33,458 nucleotides of DNA from positions 1 to 33,458 of the forward strand of contig JAJXRJ010000024.1 in assembly GCA_021629085.1 (NCBI GenBank). Direction: 5' to 3'. Under the pieces are notes generated by a model. The model was not told the DNA's origin and searched no databases. It worked only from the letters and a program-made list of their open reading frames with translations. The DNA comes from Oscillospiraceae bacterium (GTDB taxonomy: Bacteria; Bacillota; Clostridia; UMGS1810). Position 1 is the stretch's first letter. Each line of letters opens with the position of its first letter. The translations under genes and the position numbers were made by a program. Below, in pieces: positions 31,567 through 33,458 of this stretch.

Positions 31567-32193
31567 TTATAAATCCCGTTTTTTATAGATATGCACCGAA
31601 AGCAGCATGGAAAGCACAAACAAAACCGCCAGCACCACAGGTGCAAAGGTTAGAAACGGCATGAGCTGCGCTTTTAAAAGCTCCGGATTTTGGCCGGAAT
31701 GTATTGTGGCAAACGGTAGGATGCCAATCAGCCCTGCCGGGATGAGCACCGCCAAAAACATGGCAATTCTCCCCCGCTCCACCCCCAGTTTAAACAGAAG
31801 CGGAAAGGTGATCGCCATATAGAACAGTGCGGCAAACAGCAGCACAGCGCCGGCAGCAAGAGAGGCGGATGCCTGCTCTTTTAGCACCAGCACACAAAAA
31901 AGCACATAGATCAAAAATGCCAAACCGCAAAGCATCAGGCCCAGCACATATTTGCTCAGCACCATCTTTGCACGGGTCACCGGCATGGTCAGCGCATATT
32001 TATCCCATTTGGCCCGTTCGTCATAGGCAAGTGCGGAAAGCGGGGACATGGCTGCCAAAACACAAACCACACCGCCCAGCATACCGGCATTTTTCATATA
32101 TGCAGCAAAAATCCCATAGATCAACACAAACGCGCCCAGCAGTTTAAACTGGGTTTTTAACACATACAAGTCCTTTAAAATCAGCGCCTTCAT
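31567..32193 (-). CDS. ABC-2-type transporter permease
   Basis: Membrane subunit of an ABC exporter, 208 residues with about six hydrophobic helices. It starts MKALILKDLYVLK, as the short ABC2_membrane_5 permeases do, and has a cytosolic loop YDERAKWDKYALTMPVTR typical of that group. It ends in a basic tail HIYKKRDL. It lies 12 bases after the ATPase gene and should form its translocation pore. Together with the GntR regulator this matches the YtrA-type cell-envelope/antibiotic-response exporters, but the exported substrate is unknown. Confidence 0.85.
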   Translation of the reverse strand: MKALILKDLYVLKTQFKLLGAFVLIYGIFAAYMKNAGMLGGVVCVLAAMSPLSALAYDERAKWDKYALTMPVTRAKMVLSKYVLGLMLCGLAFLIYVLFCVLVLKEQASASLAAGAVLLFAALFYMAITFPLLFKLGVERGRIAMFLAVLIPAGLIGILPFATIHSGQNPELLKAQLMPFLTFAPVVLAVLFVLSMLLSVHIYKKRDL

Positions 32194-32205
32194 TGCACAG
32201 CCTCC

Positions 32206-33039
32206 TTAACGGAACAGTCGCATAATATCTTCTAACGTCGGTTTTTCTACTGAATAGCCACCGGTGAATTTTTTCCGTTCCACAAGCGCCTCCACTCCAA
32301 ACCGGTTCGCCTTATAGCCTTTCACACAATTTTTGTCCAGCTTTAAAAACGCCTCTTTGGAGCACTTGAGCAAAGAAAACTGCTCCTGCAACTGGTCGGC
32401 GGGCTGCGAAAACACAATTTCCCCCTGGTGAATATAGGTGATATAGTCGCAAACCTTTTCCAAGTCGCTTGTGATGTGCGACGACAGCAAAATCGCGTGG
32501 GATTCATCTTGAATAAACTCCAAAAATTCATCTAAAATCTCGTCGCGTACAATGGGGTCCAACCCGCTGGTCGCCTCGTCTAAGATGAGCAGCTTTGCAT
32601 TGTGCGACAGCGCCACGGCAATGGAGAGCTTCATTTTCATACCGCGCGAGAAGTCTTTGACCTGCTTTTTATCAGGCAATGCATATTTTTTTGCCAACGA
32701 CCAAAACGTGCCCTGGTTCCAGTTTGGATACATCCGCCACATCACGCTGTCAATATTTTTTAACGTCAGGGTTTCGGGAAAGCAGCACTCGTCCATCACC
32801 ACGCCGATATCCGCTTTCACATCCAAAAGCCCTGTTAAATTGTCCTTCCCAAGCACGGTAATTTGACCCGCATCCCGTTTGACCACATCCAAAATGAGCT
32901 TGATGGTGGTGCTTTTGCCCGCACCGTTTTCTCCAATAAAGCCCATAATGTAACCGGCGGGCAGGGCAAAGCTCACATCTTTGAGCAAAAACCCGGGATA
33001 GCGTTTGCTCACATGTTTTAGTTCCAATGCATTTACCAT
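32206..33039 (-). CDS. ABC transporter ATP-binding protein
   Basis: ATPase subunit of 277 residues. Walker A is GENGAGKST (36-44), the Q-loop region precedes CCFPETLT, the signature is the variant FSRGMKMKL (130-138) and Walker B is LLILDEATSGLD with Glu155, followed by the H-loop in LLSSHIT. FSRGMKMK is usual in the YtrB/YxlF-like exporter ATPases. A C-terminal extension of about 60 residues follows. The gene starts three bases after the GntR regulator stop, so all three genes form one operon. Confidence 0.93.
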   Translation of the reverse strand: MVNALELKHVSKRYPGFLLKDVSFALPAGYIMGFIGENGAGKSTTIKLILDVVKRDAGQITVLGKDNLTGLLDVKADIGVVMDECCFPETLTLKNIDSVMWRMYPNWNQGTFWSLAKKYALPDKKQVKDFSRGMKMKLSIAVALSHNAKLLILDEATSGLDPIVRDEILDEFLEFIQDESHAILLSSHITSDLEKVCDYITYIHQGEIVFSQPADQLQEQFSLLKCSKEAFLKLDKNCVKGYKANRFGVEALVERKKFTGGYSVEKPTLEDIMRLFR

Positions 33040-33042
33040 GGT

Positions 33043-33417
33043 TCATTCTCCTTTATATAGCAATGTGATAAGTTCCAACACCTCAGAAAGGGAAACCCCG
33101 GCGGATTTTGCCTGCCGGGCGGCATCTAACAGTGCGGCTTCCAGTGCTTTTTGCTGTTCTTCCCGGATGGAATTTGCGTTTTTTGTGGACACAAAGCTCC
33201 CCTTACCCGTGACTGAAACAATCAACCCCGCGCGCAGCAGCTCCTCATAGGCCCGCTTGGTGGTAATCACGCTGATTTTTAACTCCTTTGCCAGCAGCCG
33301 CATGGAAGGGAGCGCATCGCCATCCTGAAGTTCACCTGATAAAATCATACCTTTTATCTGCGAGACAATCTGCTCATAAATGGGCTGCCCGCTCTCATGA
33401 CTAATCCATAAATCCAT
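33043..33417 (-). CDS. GntR-family (YtrA subfamily) transcriptional regulator
   Basis: Small repressor of 124 residues: a GntR winged helix-turn-helix (about 10-75, with PIYEQIVSQIKGMILSGEL, LPSMRLLAKELKIS and GKGSFV) and a short C-terminal helical dimerisation part, as in YtrA rather than the large FadR or MocR types. It heads an operon with an ABC ATPase and permease, the classic YtrA context that responds to cell-wall-active compounds. A perfect inverted repeat just upstream is a likely operator. Confidence 0.92.
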   Translation of the reverse strand: MDLWISHESGQPIYEQIVSQIKGMILSGELQDGDALPSMRLLAKELKISVITTKRAYEELLRAGLIVSVTGKGSFVSTKNANSIREEQQKALEAALLDAARQAKSAGVSLSEVLELITLLYKGE

Positions 33418-33433
33418 GTCCCGCCTCCTTCAT

Positions 33434-33458
33434 ATTGTATATATTCATTATATACAAT
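33434..33458. promoter_or_regulatory. Inverted repeat operator upstream of the GntR gene
   Basis: ATTGTATATA (33434-33443) and TATATACAAT (33449-33458) are perfect ten-base arms separated by five bases, ending exactly at the window edge. It lies 17 bases upstream of the regulator start codon. Symmetric AT-rich sites with such arms are typical of YtrA-type autorepression. The symmetry could extend beyond the window. Confidence 0.65.

Noticed and set aside
1..33458. CRISPR arrays, tRNA or rRNA genes, transposases or phage genes
   Set aside because: I looked for regular spacer repeats, cloverleaf-like sequence and typical protein motifs and found none.

Overview
The window looks like chromosomal DNA from an anaerobic, saccharolytic Gram-positive bacterium of the Clostridia (Bacillota). 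I infer this from the strong GGAGG-type ribosome binding sites, the oxygen-sensitive class III ribonucleotide reductase with its radical-SAM activase, an electron-transfer flavoprotein paired with a lactate-dehydrogenase-like flavoenzyme, YtrA- and AraC-type regulators, and many plant-carbohydrate genes. No rRNA, tRNA, CRISPR array, transposase or phage module was seen. The species cannot be named from the sequence alone.

Region 1 (about 1-9600, + strand) is one tightly packed eight-gene operon behind a clear promoter at 39-67. In order it encodes a fucose/arabinose-isomerase-like protein, an FAD oxidase of the lactate dehydrogenase/alkyl-DHAP synthase type, a two-cluster iron-sulfur protein, a class II aldolase, a PfkB kinase, an IolB-type cupin isomerase, an FGGY kinase and a fused EtfB-EtfA electron-transfer flavoprotein. 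The isomerase, kinase and aldolase set recalls the lower half of inositol catabolism. The oxidase, Fe-S protein and ETF look like a flavin-based electron-transfer (possibly bifurcating) dehydrogenase. This combination is the best candidate here for an undescribed pathway. A secreted GH25/LysM lysozyme and a YfiH-family (laccase-domain) protein follow.

Region 2 (about 11500-23300) mixes housekeeping and polysaccharide genes. It holds uxuA (mannonate dehydratase), nrdD-nrdG behind a promoter with a NrdR-box pair, a GH16 glucanase divergent from an AraC regulator, a small P-loop kinase, a MATE exporter, an acetylxylan-esterase-like hydrolase, and a GH4 alpha-galactosidase-like enzyme divergent from a second AraC regulator. 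Several convergent gene pairs share bidirectional terminators. At nrdG/GH16 the two terminators appear to lie inside each other's coding sequence.

Region 3 (about 23300-33458, - strand) contains the lower-glycolysis operon pgk-tpiA-gpmI, an Lrp-led operon (Lrp regulator, aminotransferase, trmL, FAD oxidoreductase, DegV), and a YtrA-type GntR regulator with an ABC ATPase and permease. The GntR operon is preceded by a perfect inverted repeat at the very end of the window.

Functions are assigned from motifs read in the translations. Promoters, operators and terminators are pattern calls with no experimental support.
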